Source: JAGNXB01 sp964471595
GTDB taxonomy: Bacteria > Bacteroidota > Bacteroidia > Chitinophagales > Saprospiraceae
NCBI GenBank assembly: GCA_964471595.1
Contig: CAYYGN010000035.1
Span: 1 to 26,329 of the forward strand
Reading direction: 5' to 3'
DNA: 26,329 nucleotides
Shown here: positions 7,294 through 15,363 of the stretch, one piece after another
Layout: each line of letters opens with the position of its first letter
Position numbering within the stretch: position 1 is the stretch's first letter
Notes under the pieces: model-generated
Seen by the model: the letters and a program-made list of their open reading frames with translations, nothing else
Databases searched by the model: none
Told to the model about the DNA's origin: nothing
Program-made: the position numbers and the translations under genes

Positions 7294-8151
7294 ATGAAAT
7301 CCTTGCTTTCTTTCTTCACCTGCCTGTTTCTCATCGGCGTTTTGGCTCCTGTGGAGGCTCAGCGTCCTGAGGAAATTCGCACGGAATCAAGTGATCCGGA
7401 CCGCAAGCCACCGGTTGATGGTGTCGTGGAACGCACGCTGACTTCCGAGAAGAGGGTGCTCCCTTACGCCCATGTCCGTGAAGCGGATTATTACTGGGAA
7501 AAACGGGTTTGGCGACTGATCGACATCCGGGAAAAGATGAATCTGCCCTTCAAAAATCCTGATGGCCGGTTTATCACCATTTTGCTCGAGGCTGCCAAAG
7601 CAGGTGAGTTTACGGTTTATGACGACGAGGCCTTCACGGTACCTCTTTCTCTTGAAGAGCTTCTTCTCAAGGAAAAAGGAAAGCCTGACACGATTCTGCG
7701 GATGGACCCGGAGACGTATGAAGATGTGATCGAAATTGTACAGAACGACCTTAATCCGGATGATATCAAGCATTTCCGGTTGAAGGAGGTATGGTATTTC
7801 GACAAGCAGACTTCGACGGTGAAGGTCCGGATCCTGGGCATAGCACCGGTGAAGGAGATCAAGGATGAATACGGCAATTTCCTGGGTGTTCAGCCCATGT
7901 TCTGGGTATATTATCCGGATGCCAGATACGCATTGGCGCGCCATCGTGCGTTCCGAACGGGTAACGATGCCAGCCCTTTGACCTGGGAAGACCTGCTCGA
8001 GATGCGGTTCTTCTCCAGTTATATCTACAAACAGCGGAATGTGCTGGACCTTGGTCTCAAGGACATTTATACCGGTATCGATCTGTTGTTGGAGGGCGAG
8101 AAGATCAAGCAGGAGATATTCCATTACGAGCACGATCTTTGGTCATATTGA
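7294..8151 (+). CDS. gldN: Gliding motility/T9SS ring protein GldN (PorN)
   Basis: A 285-residue periplasmic protein with a signal peptide (MKSLLSFFTCLFLIGVLAP, cleavage near VEAQ). Characteristic GldN segments include the YAHVREADYYWEKRVWRLID block, REKMNLPF, a DDEAFTVPLSLEELL region, KEVWYFDKQTSTVKVRILGIAP and the late MRFFSSYIYKQRNVLD-type segment. GldN associates with GldK to form the outer-membrane-bound ring of T9SS. It is the last gene of the operon, 18 nt after gldM, and is followed within 25 nt by a strong intrinsic terminator. Confidence 0.95.
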   Translation: MKSLLSFFTCLFLIGVLAPVEAQRPEEIRTESSDPDRKPPVDGVVERTLTSEKRVLPYAHVREADYYWEKRVWRLIDIREKMNLPFKNPDGRFITILLEAAKAGEFTVYDDEAFTVPLSLEELLLKEKGKPDTILRMDPETYEDVIEIVQNDLNPDDIKHFRLKEVWYFDKQTSTVKVRILGIAPVKEIKDEYGNFLGVQPMFWVYYPDARYALARHRAFRTGNDASPLTWEDLLEMRFFSSYIYKQRNVLDLGLKDIYTGIDLLLEGEKIKQEIFHYEHDLWSY

Positions 8152-8174
8152 CCCTGGACTCAATTCTTAAAAAA

Positions 8175-8202
8175 GGGCCGGAGCAATCCGGCCCTTTTTT
8201 TT
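8175..8202 (+). terminator. Intrinsic terminator of gldKLMN
   Basis: GGGCCGG (8175-8181) pairs perfectly with CCGGCCC (8188-8194) around the 6-nt loop AGCAAT, followed by eight Ts. An A run before the stem makes the structure potentially active on both strands. Confidence 0.9.
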
Positions 8203-8249
8203 AGTCAGGGGCGGTCCTGCTTGCCCAAAATTTCCATAATCGGGATTTT

Positions 8250-8257
8250 TATCTTTG
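8250..8257 (+). promoter_or_regulatory. -7 box 4 nt before the beta-helix lipoprotein start
   Basis: TATCTTTG is an exact TAnnTTTG match, and the ATG at 8262 follows after only four bases (ACGG). With a normal box-to-start distance the transcript would begin at or next to the ATG, implying a leaderless mRNA. Confidence 0.6.
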
Positions 8258-8261
8258 ACGG

Positions 8262-9737
8262 ATGGCATTTCGTGTGTTCTTCTTCCTTTGGCTGCTGGGA
8301 TCGGCGTTTTGGTTCAGTGCCTGCATGCGGACAGAGCCGTTTTATGAAGGCAATGATCTTCCATTGGTTTTCTCTACGGATACGTTGAGGTTTGACACTG
8401 TTTTTACGACCCAAGGATCAGCCACACGGATCTTCAAGGTTTTCAATACACGGGATGAGGCCATCCGGATTCCCGAAATCCGGTTGGCGGGGCACGCACC
8501 CGGATTTTTCCGGTTGAATGTGGATGGTAAACCTGGCGATGTTTTTCACGATGTTGAAATTCTGGCCAAGGACAGTATTTATGTTTTTGTCGAAGTGACC
8601 ATTGATCCTGACCAGGATGTTTCCGTCAGTCCTTTTGTCGTTCAGGAGCATGTGTTGTTTGAATCTTCTGGACAATCCCTGGCGGTGGTACTGGAAGCAT
8701 GGGGACAAAACGCGAATTATATCCCCAACAACCAGAATGCAGGTGGCATAGCGCGGCTTACATGTAATATGGGAGAGGTGATCTGGTCCGACCCTAAACC
8801 TTATGTGATATTCGGCGTCTTGTTGATCGACTCTTGTGTATTGCGCATCCGGGAAGGTATGCGGATCCACGTACACGGGGGAATTGTCAATAGCGGTAAC
8901 GGGTTTTATTCGGATGGGTTGATTTACACTCAACCCGATGGTCGTTTGCTGGTGGAAGGTACTCCGGAGCATCCCGTCATTTTCCGATCAGACCGGTTGG
9001 AAAGCGGATTTAACGAAGTGCCCGGACAGTGGGCGGGCATCCGGTTGGGGCCAGGATCCGGAGCGCATACAATTTCCCATGCCCGGATACTCCATCCCGT
9101 AGTGGGTATTTTGGTGGATTCCAGCACCTCCCTGACCATCCGAAATACGGAAATTGCCTATACTGCTTCCAGTGGACTTTCGTCCTTCGCCGGAAACATC
9201 TCCGGAGATAATTTATTGCTGCATGCCAACGGACGGAACGGCATACAATTGTCGCTTGGTGGGGCGCACCGCTTCAGGTATTGTACCCTGGCCAATTACG
9301 GGAACACTCATGAAGCTTTGTATGCCAGCAATATTTTCTGTCTGGATCCGCTGTGCACCGAGGCATATACCCTTCCGCTGAACCTGGAAATGATCAATTG
9401 TGTCATCACAGGAAATCAAAAGGACGAAATCACTTTTATTGATGGCATTCAGAGTGGACCATCCGGGTTTTATTTTGACCTGGATCATTGCCTTGTGCGT
9501 ATTGATGATCTGTTGCAACCGGATCAATGGCCTGATTTTCGGGATTATTGCCGGCAATGCCTGGAGGTTTCGCCGAACGACCGTTTGTTCCGCGCGCCGG
9601 ACGAGGGGGATTTCAGGCCCGATTCTCTGGCCGTTTTTTTGGGGGGTGCCCTGCCATTGCCGGATGTGCCTGGGGATTTGGTGGGGAATCCCAGAGATCC
9701 GGTGGCACCTGATATCGGGTGTTACGAGGGGGAATAA
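8262..9737 (+). CDS. Surface lipoprotein with right-handed parallel beta-helix
   Basis: A 491-residue lipoprotein. The signal peptide (FRVFFFLWLLGSAFW) ends in lipobox FSAC with Cys21. Residues about 33-145 look like an immunoglobulin-like/DUF-type beta domain (FDTVFTTQGSATRIFKVFN, IRIPEIRLAG). From about 170 onward, repeated short beta turns (LRIREGMRIHVHGG, GRLLVEGTPEHPVIFRSD, ISHARILHPVVGILVDSS, LTIRNTEIAYTASSGL) indicate a right-handed parallel beta-helix, and the C-terminus APDIGCYEGE matches the usual end of choice-of-anchor-Q/beta-helix proteins. No T9SS sorting tail is present. Substrate or ligand is unknown. It follows the gldN terminator and its 3' end overlaps the convergent transporter gene by 16 bp. 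Confidence 0.82.
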   Translation: MAFRVFFFLWLLGSAFWFSACMRTEPFYEGNDLPLVFSTDTLRFDTVFTTQGSATRIFKVFNTRDEAIRIPEIRLAGHAPGFFRLNVDGKPGDVFHDVEILAKDSIYVFVEVTIDPDQDVSVSPFVVQEHVLFESSGQSLAVVLEAWGQNANYIPNNQNAGGIARLTCNMGEVIWSDPKPYVIFGVLLIDSCVLRIREGMRIHVHGGIVNSGNGFYSDGLIYTQPDGRLLVEGTPEHPVIFRSDRLESGFNEVPGQWAGIRLGPGSGAHTISHARILHPVVGILVDSSTSLTIRNTEIAYTASSGLSSFAGNISGDNLLLHANGRNGIQLSLGGAHRFRYCTLANYGNTHEALYASNIFCLDPLCTEAYTLPLNLEMINCVITGNQKDEITFIDGIQSGPSGFYFDLDHCLVRIDDLLQPDQWPDFRDYCRQCLEVSPNDRLFRAPDEGDFRPDSLAVFLGGALPLPDVPGDLVGNPRDPVAPDIGCYEGE

Positions 9738-11053
9738 GACTGAGCGGTATCCGGATCGCTTTTTTGGATACGGACGCCTATGAGGAGATTCAGACCTATC
9801 AGGAAGAAAAGGATCAACGTGAGAATGGCCGGTCGCATGCCACCGGTAAGTTCTTCCATGGCGCCCCAGGTGAACGTGCCCAAAACAATGGCCACTTTTT
9901 CAAGGATGTCATAAAAGCTGAAGAAGCTGGTTCTGTCGGGGGTATCGGGGGGGACGAGTTTGGAGTATGAGGACCGTGACATGGCCTGGATCCCGCCCAT
10001 GACCAGCCCTACACAGGCTGCGATGACATAGAAGAATGTTTGGGTGTAGGTGTAGTACCCGCTGATGCATATGGCCATCCAGATCAGGAGCATGGTCATC
10101 AGGGAGGCCTTATTGCCAAATCGTTCGGACAATCGCGCGAACAGAAAGGCGCCGCCTATGGCGACCAGTTGAAGAATGAGGATCAACAGGATCAGATGCG
10201 TGGTTTCGAACCGGAGTTCTTTCTCGGCGAAGGTGGCGGCCATGTAGAGTACCGTTTGCACCCCGGCGCTGTAGAAGAAAAAAGCCCAAAGGAAACGTTT
10301 AAGGTTGGGCATGGCTTTCAATTGTTGCCAGACTTTGTGCAATTCGCGGAATCCTTTCCGGAGGGTATGGGTAGCGAATCGGCTTTTCCGGTCTTTGGGC
10401 AACCTTGCGAAAGTAATTTGGGCGAACCCAAGCCACCAGATGCCGACGGATACAAATGCCAGGCGGGTGGCCACGCTTCGGGATGGAAGGCCCAGGGCAT
10501 CGTGGTTCATGATGATGGCCAGGTTGGCCACGAGAAGAATCACGCTGCCGATATAACCGAAAGCAAATCCGCGTGCGGATATCCGGTCAAACCGGTCTTC
10601 AGTGGCGATTTCTGGCAAGTAGGAATTGTAGAACACCAAACCTCCGGTAAAACCGATGGTGGCCAGGATGAATCCACCGGTACCTATCGCGATTTCGTCC
10701 ATGCCTTTGAAGAAATAAAGGGCCATGCAACTGATGGATCCGATGGTGGTAAAAAAGCGAAGGAACACCATTTTTCGACCCGAGGCATCGGCCACGCCGG
10801 ACAGAACCGGAGAGAGGAAAGCGATCAGAATGTAGGCCAGAGAGACGGAGTAGGCGTAGAGGGCACTGTTGGATATCGTGAAAGGACCGATCGGGATTTG
10901 ATCGGCCGTTACGCTGACATAATAAGCCGGAAAGATGGCGGATGAAATGACGAGGGCATAAGCGGAATTGGCCCAGTCAAACAATGCCCAGCCATTAATG
11001 GTCCGCCGGTCATTGAGCAATCCCGGAGTGGCGGGCTGGGCGGTTGCATCCAT
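9722..11053 (-). CDS. MFS transporter, UMF1/Atg22 family
   Basis: A 443-residue membrane protein with about 12 hydrophobic helices. The N-terminus INGWALFDWANSAYALVI is the diagnostic signature of the UMF1 (Atg22-like) branch of the major facilitator superfamily. A central cytoplasmic loop with FARLPKDRKSRFA separates the two six-helix halves, and the second half contains QAMSRSSYSKLVPPDTPDRT, also typical of the group. Fungal Atg22 effluxes amino acids from the vacuole, but bacterial substrates are not established. The start at 11053 lies 4 nt after a -7 box at 11058-11065. The gene is convergent with the beta-helix lipoprotein and divergent from rimK. Confidence 0.9.
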   Translation of the reverse strand: MDATAQPATPGLLNDRRTINGWALFDWANSAYALVISSAIFPAYYVSVTADQIPIGPFTISNSALYAYSVSLAYILIAFLSPVLSGVADASGRKMVFLRFFTTIGSISCMALYFFKGMDEIAIGTGGFILATIGFTGGLVFYNSYLPEIATEDRFDRISARGFAFGYIGSVILLVANLAIIMNHDALGLPSRSVATRLAFVSVGIWWLGFAQITFARLPKDRKSRFATHTLRKGFRELHKVWQQLKAMPNLKRFLWAFFFYSAGVQTVLYMAATFAEKELRFETTHLILLILILQLVAIGGAFLFARLSERFGNKASLMTMLLIWMAICISGYYTYTQTFFYVIAACVGLVMGGIQAMSRSSYSKLVPPDTPDRTSFFSFYDILEKVAIVLGTFTWGAMEELTGGMRPAILTLILFFLIGLNLLIGVRIQKSDPDTAQSYSPS

Positions 11054-11057
11054 TGTT

Positions 11058-11065
11058 CAAAAGTA
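11058..11065 (-). promoter_or_regulatory. -7 box 4 nt before the UMF1 transporter start
   Basis: On the minus strand this reads TACTTTTG followed by AACA and the ATG at 11053. It is an exact TAnnTTTG match with the same four-base spacing seen upstream of the genes at 8262 and 23913, consistent with leaderless transcription. Confidence 0.6.
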
Positions 11066-11104
11066 GCCAATGGAATCGGAATGTCCTGAATGGAAGAAAC
11101 CCGG

Positions 11105-11112
11105 TATATTTG
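11105..11112 (+). promoter_or_regulatory. -7 box for the rimK-M14 gene pair
   Basis: TATATTTG is an exact TAnnTTTG match. It lies inside the longer open frame of the rimK-like gene and would give a leader of about 40 nt before the ATG at 11157, supporting that internal start. Confidence 0.55.
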
Positions 11113-11156
11113 AACAAGCGCGTTCCGCGGCCAGGATCGGGACGGGTCAATGCAAT

Positions 11157-12035
11157 ATGGAACTCGCGTTACTCACCCGCGGCCCGGGATTATACAGCTC
11201 CCAGAGTTTGTACCGGGCGTGCATACAAAGAGGCCACCAGACCAGGATCATTGACTACGGGCGGTGCAGTCTGCTGCTCGGAGATGGTGACAACCGGATA
11301 TATTTCCGGGATCAGATGCTGCATGTTCCCCAGGGCATCATTCCCCGCATCGGGGCCACCCTGACCGGAGAAGGTGCGGCATTGATCCGTCATTTTGAGG
11401 GGATGGGCGTCGTCACCACCACGCCATCCCAGGCCCTTGTCCAGGCCCGCAACAAATGGCATTGTCTTCAGCGTCTGGCCAGCAAGGGCATGGCCATTCC
11501 ACGCACCATCCTGGCCGAGCCGGAGGCGGATCTTTCCATTGTGATCGAACAGGTGCATGGATTCCCGTGTGTGGTCAAGCCCATGGAAAGCACACACGGC
11601 ATCGGCGTCCAACTGGTGCATGCGCTGCCTGAACTCCGGATGGCGCTTCAGGGGATTTTCAATATGGGCCAGCCGGCATTGATCCAGGAATTTGTGTCGG
11701 AAGCCAGAGGGGAAGACGTCAGGGTGTTCATTGTCGATGGTGAAGTGGCAGGTGCCATGAAACGGGTGGCGCAGGACGGCGAATTCAGATCCAATCTCCA
11801 TCAGGGCGGAATGGCCTACCATGTCCGGCTGACGGGTTTGGGGGAAGAGATCGCCATTCAGGCCGCACAGGTGATGGGCCTGGGCGTAGCGGGTGTAGAC
11901 ATCCTTGAGTCCGAGCGCGGGCCTCTGGTCCTGGAGATCAATGCCTCTCCGGGACTGGAGGGTATCGAAAAGGTGACAGGCAGGGATATAGCCGGGCAGA
12001 TTGTCAGTTATTTGGAAAAGCTCATCGACCGTTGA
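11157..12035 (+). CDS. rimK: RimK family alpha-L-glutamate ligase (ATP-grasp)
   Basis: A 292-residue ATP-grasp enzyme. From the ATG at 11157 it begins MELALLTRGPGLYSSQSLYR, matching the standard RimK N-terminus; the frame's earlier ATG at 11070 would add 29 unrelated residues and lies upstream of the promoter box. ATP-grasp features include the lysine in PCVVKPMESTHGIGVQLV (residues 137-154), ALIQEFVSEARGEDVRVFIVDG (174-195) and the metal-binding LVLEINASPGLEGIE near the C-terminus. RimK adds glutamates to the C-terminus of ribosomal protein S6 in enterobacteria; other family members modify small molecules or cofactors. Here the neighbouring M14 hydrolase starts 18 nt downstream, so the two probably act on the same product. 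Confidence 0.9.
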   Translation: MELALLTRGPGLYSSQSLYRACIQRGHQTRIIDYGRCSLLLGDGDNRIYFRDQMLHVPQGIIPRIGATLTGEGAALIRHFEGMGVVTTTPSQALVQARNKWHCLQRLASKGMAIPRTILAEPEADLSIVIEQVHGFPCVVKPMESTHGIGVQLVHALPELRMALQGIFNMGQPALIQEFVSEARGEDVRVFIVDGEVAGAMKRVAQDGEFRSNLHQGGMAYHVRLTGLGEEIAIQAAQVMGLGVAGVDILESERGPLVLEINASPGLEGIEKVTGRDIAGQIVSYLEKLIDR

Positions 12036-12053
12036 GATGGAGAACGGACAGGC

Positions 12054-13007
12054 ATGATCATGAAGGAACAACCCCTGAAATTGCACGGACAACTCATCCA
12101 TCCCGGAGAAAACCGGGAGGTGAATTATCCCGTTGGATCATTGCCCTCCGGTCATCGGGTCCAGGCCAGCATTCATGTCTTCCGGGGTATTGGCCCCGGT
12201 CCCTGTCTGCTGCTGCTAGCCGGAATGCACGGGGACGAAATCAACGGGGTGGAAATCCTGCGCAGGAGCCTGGATGAGGGCATGTTTGGGCCCTTGGTGG
12301 CGGGCACGGTCATTGTAGCACCATTGCTCAATGTCTTCGGTTTCATCAATTTTTCCAGGGATCTGTCCGACGGCAAGGATATCAACCGCAGCTTTCCCGG
12401 ATCGGTCAAGGGCTCTCTGGCCTCCCGTTTGGCCGGTCAAATCACGCGAGAGCTATTGCCTTCGGCGGATTACATCGTGGATTTCCACACGGGAGGCGCC
12501 AGCCGGTACAATTTTCCCCAGGTCAGATATTCGGACGACAACCCGGCGTCTCTTGAATTGGCGCGCTGGTTTGGCGCCCCTTTTCTGGTCAGGAAATCCG
12601 TCATCGGCCAGTCCCTGCGAGAGACGGCAACGCGAATGGGCAAGCCTGTCATTGTCTTTGAGGCGGGGGAGTCCCTTCGCTATGATCCGGCGGGTATCAG
12701 GGAAGGTCAGCGGGGAATTCGCCGGGTCATGGCCCGTCTTGGCATCACCAACGGGGAAGAGGAATCACCGGATCCGGTGGAATTGTCGGAGAGTACCTGG
12801 GTCAGGGCCACGCATGCCGGCTTGTTTTTATGGGCAACCTCGTCGGGCAGTTATGTGCGCAAAGGGCAGGTTTTGGGCGATATCCATGATCCTCACGGCA
12901 AAGTCCATCATATCGTCAAAGCCGGCAGGGATGCCTGGGTGATTGGTCACAACAATGCTGCTGTTGTCAGCCTCGGGGACGGCTTGTTTCATTTGGGATG
13001 GACCTGA
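12054..13007 (+). CDS. Succinylglutamate desuccinylase/aspartoacylase-like zinc hydrolase (M14 family)
   Basis: A 317-residue zinc amidohydrolase of the aspartoacylase/AstE type. Zinc ligands are visible as H59 and E62 in LLAGMHGDEING and H145 in YIVDFHTGGAS; the catalytic glutamate is probably in IVFEAGES (residues 201-207). The segment GKDINRSFPGS matches the substrate-binding Asn-Arg motif of the family. A C-terminal beta domain (about 240-317) with GLFLWATSSGSYVRKGQVLG resembles a biotinyl/lipoyl-like fold common in this branch. It directly follows rimK, suggesting it removes or trims an amide product made by RimK, but the substrate is unknown. Its stop lies 3 bp from the convergent helicase gene. 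Confidence 0.88.
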   Translation: MIMKEQPLKLHGQLIHPGENREVNYPVGSLPSGHRVQASIHVFRGIGPGPCLLLLAGMHGDEINGVEILRRSLDEGMFGPLVAGTVIVAPLLNVFGFINFSRDLSDGKDINRSFPGSVKGSLASRLAGQITRELLPSADYIVDFHTGGASRYNFPQVRYSDDNPASLELARWFGAPFLVRKSVIGQSLRETATRMGKPVIVFEAGESLRYDPAGIREGQRGIRRVMARLGITNGEEESPDPVELSESTWVRATHAGLFLWATSSGSYVRKGQVLGDIHDPHGKVHHIVKAGRDAWVIGHNNAAVVSLGDGLFHLGWT

Positions 13008-13010
13008 TAT

Positions 13011-14312
13011 TCAACGAACCCGATCCATGTAAAACTCCGAGATACGGGGATCGACCCGGATGTCACCTGGCTTGATGGGATTGGTCAGCGTGATTCCTTC
13101 CAGGGTCCGGCAACGCGAAAGGGCCACATAGAGCTGACCGTGTTCGAACATACCTCCGGTGAGATCGATCTGGACTTCGTCGAATGTTTGGCCCTGGCTT
13201 TTGTGTATGGTCACGGCCCAGGCCAGGCGCAACGGCATTTGGGAAAAGGTGCCTACCACCTCTCTCCCTATTTCAAGGCTGCTGGGAGGCGGTGGTGTGT
13301 ACCGGAACAACTCCCAGGAAACCGGCTCCACAAAAAACCTCTCTTCCCGTCCCTCTGCTTTTCGCACGGTGACTTCCACTTTGTCGGGCTCGAGCCGGGT
13401 GACCAACCCGAGCGTGCCATTGACAAAGGCTCCTTCCGGGTCGTTGCGGATGAACATGACCTGTGCGCCCACGCGAAGACGCAGCAAGGGGTCTGTCGGA
13501 AAGACTTGTTCATTGAATGAACCGGTGACCTTGGCCATATAGGTCTGTTCAGCCCCTTCCAATGCATTCAACCGGCTGCTGTTGATCTGATCGACTTTGG
13601 CATTTCGCGCTGCGAGGATAATCCTGAGATTTTCATCCGTGCCATCCATTTGTCCAACACGGGCATTCAGGGCGTCCAGTGTATCGGCATCGGCCCGGTT
13701 GGTGCGGATTTCATCGAGCAACCGGAGGAAGTAACGGTCTTTTTGCCGGAAAACTTCCTGAAGTTCGACCATTCGCCAGGCGAAGGATGTCTGGAACGCT
13801 TTGGCGTCGAAAAAATATGGACTGGGATAACCCCATGCTTGCAACATCTGGCCTTCCTCCCTTCGCACGACCGGTGGCAGTTGGAACAGGTCGCCAAAGA
13901 GGGCAAGACGGACGCCGCCAAAGGGGCGTGCATTATTTCTATTGATCTGAAGGAAGAGGTCCATGCGGTCCATGATATCTGACCTGACCATGGATACTTC
14001 GTCAATGACGAGTATTTCCATGGCCTGGTAAAGCTTCTTGAACCGGCCTTTCCTGACTTCGGAGGGTCCGAACAAATGCGGAGGAAACTGAAAAAAGGAA
14101 TGGATCGTTTGCCCTCCGGCCTGTAAAGCGGCTACACCTGTTGGCGCGGTGATAACGATTTTCTTGGATGTCGTTTGATGGAACAGGCGCAGCAGCGTGG
14201 ATTTTCCCGTACCCGCCTGTCCGGTGACAAATAGGGTTTCATGCCCGGATTCAAGCATATCAAGGATCTCCTGAAAGGCGGGAGTGAGTACCTGAGGTGT
14301 GAATTCGGACAT
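13011..14312 (-). CDS. PIF1-like/RecD-like helicase (AAA ATPase)
   Basis: A 433-residue superfamily 1 helicase. From the ATG at 14312: Walker A GQAGTGKST at 31-39, motif Ia TAPTGVAALQAGGQTIHSFF (55-74), Walker B ILVIDEVSMV (100-109), motif III LFGDLFQLPPV (about 137-147), and C-terminal UvrD_C_2-like TIHKSQGQTFDEV and YVALSRCRTLEGI. This set is typical of bacterial PIF1-like DNA helicases. The frame extends to a TTG at 14327 inside the preceding gene, but the ATG four bases after that gene's stop is more likely. Its role in repair or replication fork processing is inferred from the family. It is the second gene after the EEP protein and probably shares its promoter. Confidence 0.9.
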   Translation of the reverse strand: MSEFTPQVLTPAFQEILDMLESGHETLFVTGQAGTGKSTLLRLFHQTTSKKIVITAPTGVAALQAGGQTIHSFFQFPPHLFGPSEVRKGRFKKLYQAMEILVIDEVSMVRSDIMDRMDLFLQINRNNARPFGGVRLALFGDLFQLPPVVRREEGQMLQAWGYPSPYFFDAKAFQTSFAWRMVELQEVFRQKDRYFLRLLDEIRTNRADADTLDALNARVGQMDGTDENLRIILAARNAKVDQINSSRLNALEGAEQTYMAKVTGSFNEQVFPTDPLLRLRVGAQVMFIRNDPEGAFVNGTLGLVTRLEPDKVEVTVRKAEGREERFFVEPVSWELFRYTPPPPSSLEIGREVVGTFSQMPLRLAWAVTIHKSQGQTFDEVQIDLTGGMFEHGQLYVALSRCRTLEGITLTNPIKPGDIRVDPRISEFYMDRVR

Positions 14313-14316
14313 GCGT

Positions 14317-15351
14317 TCAGGGTTCAACCGGCTTCACGAAATAACTGACCGTTGGAAAGTGGTCACTGTATCCGGATATGTATTCGTCAAAATCAAACGT
14401 ACGGTAAGGATAGCCGCGATAATGACCCATGGGTTGGATCAAATAGGGTTTGTTGACGATGGCTGATTTGAAATAATGGAACCGGTCCTTCCTTTTCTCC
14501 AGCAGGGAATGGGAGATGAGGATCTGGTCGAAAAGGCTCCATGCATCGCGATAGGCCAGTGTCCCAAACCCCTTTTTGTAAAAGGAATGCCAGGGGTTAA
14601 AGAAGGTACCCGGGCGGGTTTTTTCCACCTCGGGAAAAGAGCGAAGGACTTGTCTGATGCTGGCATTGACCGGGTCGTCGTTGAAATCACCCATCACGAT
14701 GATGCCTGCATCCGGGCTGGTCAGGAGGATGGAATCCACTATCTGTCTATTGCGGGCAGCTGCGGCGTTTCTCCAGGGTCGGGTGGCTTTCTCACCGCCG
14801 CGGCGGGAGGGCCAGTGGTTGACCAGGATATGCCATTCATGCCCCATCAAATCTCCATGTACATGAAGAATGTCTCGCGTAATCAAGGGGGTGCTATCTG
14901 CGGTAAGGATGTGAAGAGGCACTGATTGACTGGTGATTACGGAAAAATATTCCGGTTGGTAGATCAGGGCGACATCCACGCCGCGGGCATCCGGCGAATC
15001 ATGATGCACGATCAGGTAATGGCGATCAGCCAGTGCCGGCTGCCTGACCAGATCCTCGAGTACATCCCTGTTCTCGATTTCGGCCACACCCAGAATGGCG
15101 GGACCGTCCGGTGTGAGGTCCGTACCCATATCTCCGATGACCTTTGCCAGGTTGTGCAGTTTGTCCCGGTAACGCGCGGACGTCCATTGGCGGGGACCTT
15201 CCGGCGTGAATTCGAAATCGTTGACATCCGGTGTATCGATGGTGTCGAACAGGTTTTCGAGGTTGTAAAATCCTACCGCAATGACTTGATATTGCTGGGC
15301 AAAGGCCGGGGCGACCAGGGCCATCCACAGAAGGGTGGTGAGGATTCTCAT
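14317..15351 (-). CDS. Secreted endonuclease/exonuclease/phosphatase (EEP) family protein
   Basis: A 344-residue protein with a signal peptide (RILTTLLWMALVAPAFAQ). Catalytic EEP/DNase I-like motifs are visible: FYNLENLFDTID with the metal-binding Asn, AILGVAEIENRDVLEDL with the metal-binding Glu, LVNHWPSRRGGE with His, IVMGDFNDDP and the terminal YSDHFPTV with the catalytic Asp-His. Family members cut nucleic acids or phosphoesters; the signal peptide indicates activity outside the cytoplasm. From memory, related secreted EEP proteins occur beside TonB receptor plus DUF5689 lipoprotein pairs in Bacteroidota, and here such a pair is divergently encoded. Substrate is therefore possibly extracellular nucleic acid, but this is inference. 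Confidence 0.88.
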   Translation of the reverse strand: MRILTTLLWMALVAPAFAQQYQVIAVGFYNLENLFDTIDTPDVNDFEFTPEGPRQWTSARYRDKLHNLAKVIGDMGTDLTPDGPAILGVAEIENRDVLEDLVRQPALADRHYLIVHHDSPDARGVDVALIYQPEYFSVITSQSVPLHILTADSTPLITRDILHVHGDLMGHEWHILVNHWPSRRGGEKATRPWRNAAAARNRQIVDSILLTSPDAGIIVMGDFNDDPVNASIRQVLRSFPEVEKTRPGTFFNPWHSFYKKGFGTLAYRDAWSLFDQILISHSLLEKRKDRFHYFKSAIVNKPYLIQPMGHYRGYPYRTFDFDEYISGYSDHFPTVSYFVKPVEP

Positions 15352-15355
15352 GGGG

Positions 15356-15363
15356 CGAAATTA
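15356..15363 (-). promoter_or_regulatory. -7-like box 4 nt before the EEP gene start
   Basis: On the minus strand TAATTTCG (one mismatch to TAnnTTTG) is followed by CCCC and the ATG at 15351. The spacing equals that of the other probable leaderless promoters in the window. Confidence 0.4.

Noticed and set aside
10040..10945. 301-codon plus-strand frame
   Set aside because: It is antisense to the UMF1 transporter, whose membrane helices and signature motifs are clear; the translated sequence is low-complexity and Gly/Asp/Glu rich.
11190..12101. 303-codon minus-strand frame
   Set aside because: Antisense shadow of the RimK-like gene, no recognisable motifs.
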